Shown piece after piece: positions 61,252 through 64,000 of a stretch of 64,000 bases of DNA. The notes beneath the pieces are model-generated. The model saw nothing but the letters and a program-made list of their open reading frames with translations. It was not told the origin of the DNA and made no database searches. The position numbers were made by a program, and so were the translations under genes. Origin of the DNA: an uncultured Pelagibacteraceae bacterium (GTDB lineage Bacteria; Pseudomonadota; Alphaproteobacteria; Pelagibacterales; Pelagibacteraceae); contig CACESO010000001.1 of the NCBI GenBank assembly GCA_902562205.1, positions 1 to 64,000 of the forward strand, written 5' to 3'. Position 1 is the stretch's first letter, and each line of letters begins with the position of its first letter.

Positions 61252-61962
61252 ATGAATATTAGATTATATCACCCAAACAGTATAGTCGAAAATACAACCA
61301 AGTTGCTTTCAAAGGAACATGGTCATTATGTATCAAACGTAATGAGACTTAAATTAGGCTCTCGTATAAATCTTTTTAATAAAGATGGAGAGTGGGAAAG
61401 TGAAATAACTTTAATTCAAAAAGATAAGGTTGAAGTAAAATTTAGAAAAAAAATAAAACAAGCAAGCAATGTATCTAAAATTGAACTTGCAATTTGTTTA
61501 GTCAAAAAAAATTCAATGGAAACAATTTTACAAAAATCTACTGAACTAGGTGTGAGTAAAATAATTCCAATTGTTTCTGAGAGAACAGAAGTTAAAGACT
61601 TAAATTATGAAAGAGCAAGAAAAATAGTTATTGAAGCTACAGAACAATCCAATCAATTAAATCCTCCAGAAATTTCAGAAGTCGAAAAACTTAAAGACTT
61701 TCTAAAAAACTTAGATAGTTCCACTAAACTATTATTTGCCGATGTGAATTCTCAAACTATTTTAAAAAATGATAATATCAAAAAAGGAGAAGCTTTAAGT
61801 ATTTTGATAGGACCCGAAGGTGATTTTTCACCAGCTGAACGCGAGTCGATTTTGACAGTTCCTGATGTGAAATCTTTTACTATATCAAAGAATATTTTAA
61901 GGTCAGATACTGCCGTTATAACCGCTATTTCATTAGTGAATTTCGTCTATTTCAATTCGTAA
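61252..61962 (+). CDS. rsmE: 16S rRNA (uracil(1498)-N(3))-methyltransferase
   Basis: HYVSNVMRLKLGSRINLFN, KNSMETILQKSTELGVSKIIPIVSERTEV, LIGPEGDFSPAE, LRSDTAVITAISLV. Confidence 0.93.
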   Translation: MNIRLYHPNSIVENTTKLLSKEHGHYVSNVMRLKLGSRINLFNKDGEWESEITLIQKDKVEVKFRKKIKQASNVSKIELAICLVKKNSMETILQKSTELGVSKIIPIVSERTEVKDLNYERARKIVIEATEQSNQLNPPEISEVEKLKDFLKNLDSSTKLLFADVNSQTILKNDNIKKGEALSILIGPEGDFSPAERESILTVPDVKSFTISKNILRSDTAVITAISLVNFVYFNS

Positions 61963-61970
61963 TTGTCGCA

Positions 61971-61994
61971 TTAATTGAATTTGTTAATTGAATT
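61971..61994. repeat. 11-bp direct repeat TTAATTGAATT (x2, 13-bp period) upstream of coxB
   Basis: TTAATTGAATT-TG-TTAATTGAATT. Confidence 0.5.
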
Positions 61995-62020
61995 AAAAAC
62001 TGTATAAAAACGAAATAAAA

Positions 62021-64000
<1,980 letters not shown>

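Overview
The window is a very AT-rich, densely packed bacterial chromosome segment. Gene content and style (tiny intergenic gaps, K/N/I-rich proteins, alphaproteobacterial ChvG/ChvI, RegA/ActR and coxB-ctaD) suggest a streamlined alphaproteobacterium such as SAR11/Pelagibacterales; this assignment is an inference. I support about 66 protein-coding genes, two of them truncated by the window edges (pyrD at the left, ctaD at the right). I saw no rRNA, tRNA, CRISPR array, transposase or prophage. Most of the window is housekeeping: polA, ahcY, groESL, ileS-lspA, purD, an lpxL-lpxK-waaA-msbA block, ubiA, an RND efflux pair and coxB/ctaD. The best leads are: (1) the scfR/ramB-like regulator to isocitrate lyase intergenic region, which has two copies of the direct repeat TTTGTAAA-N-TTTGTAAA plus an unlisted 53-aa small ORF; (2) an ornithine decarboxylase / deoxyhypusine-synthase-like / agmatinase polyamine cluster whose leader carries a short uORF ending inside a hairpin followed by a U-tract; (3) a lysine-rich coiled-coil protein of unknown function; and (4) sigma32-like promoters upstream of hsp20 and groES. 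No clearly novel multi-gene defence or mobile system was seen.
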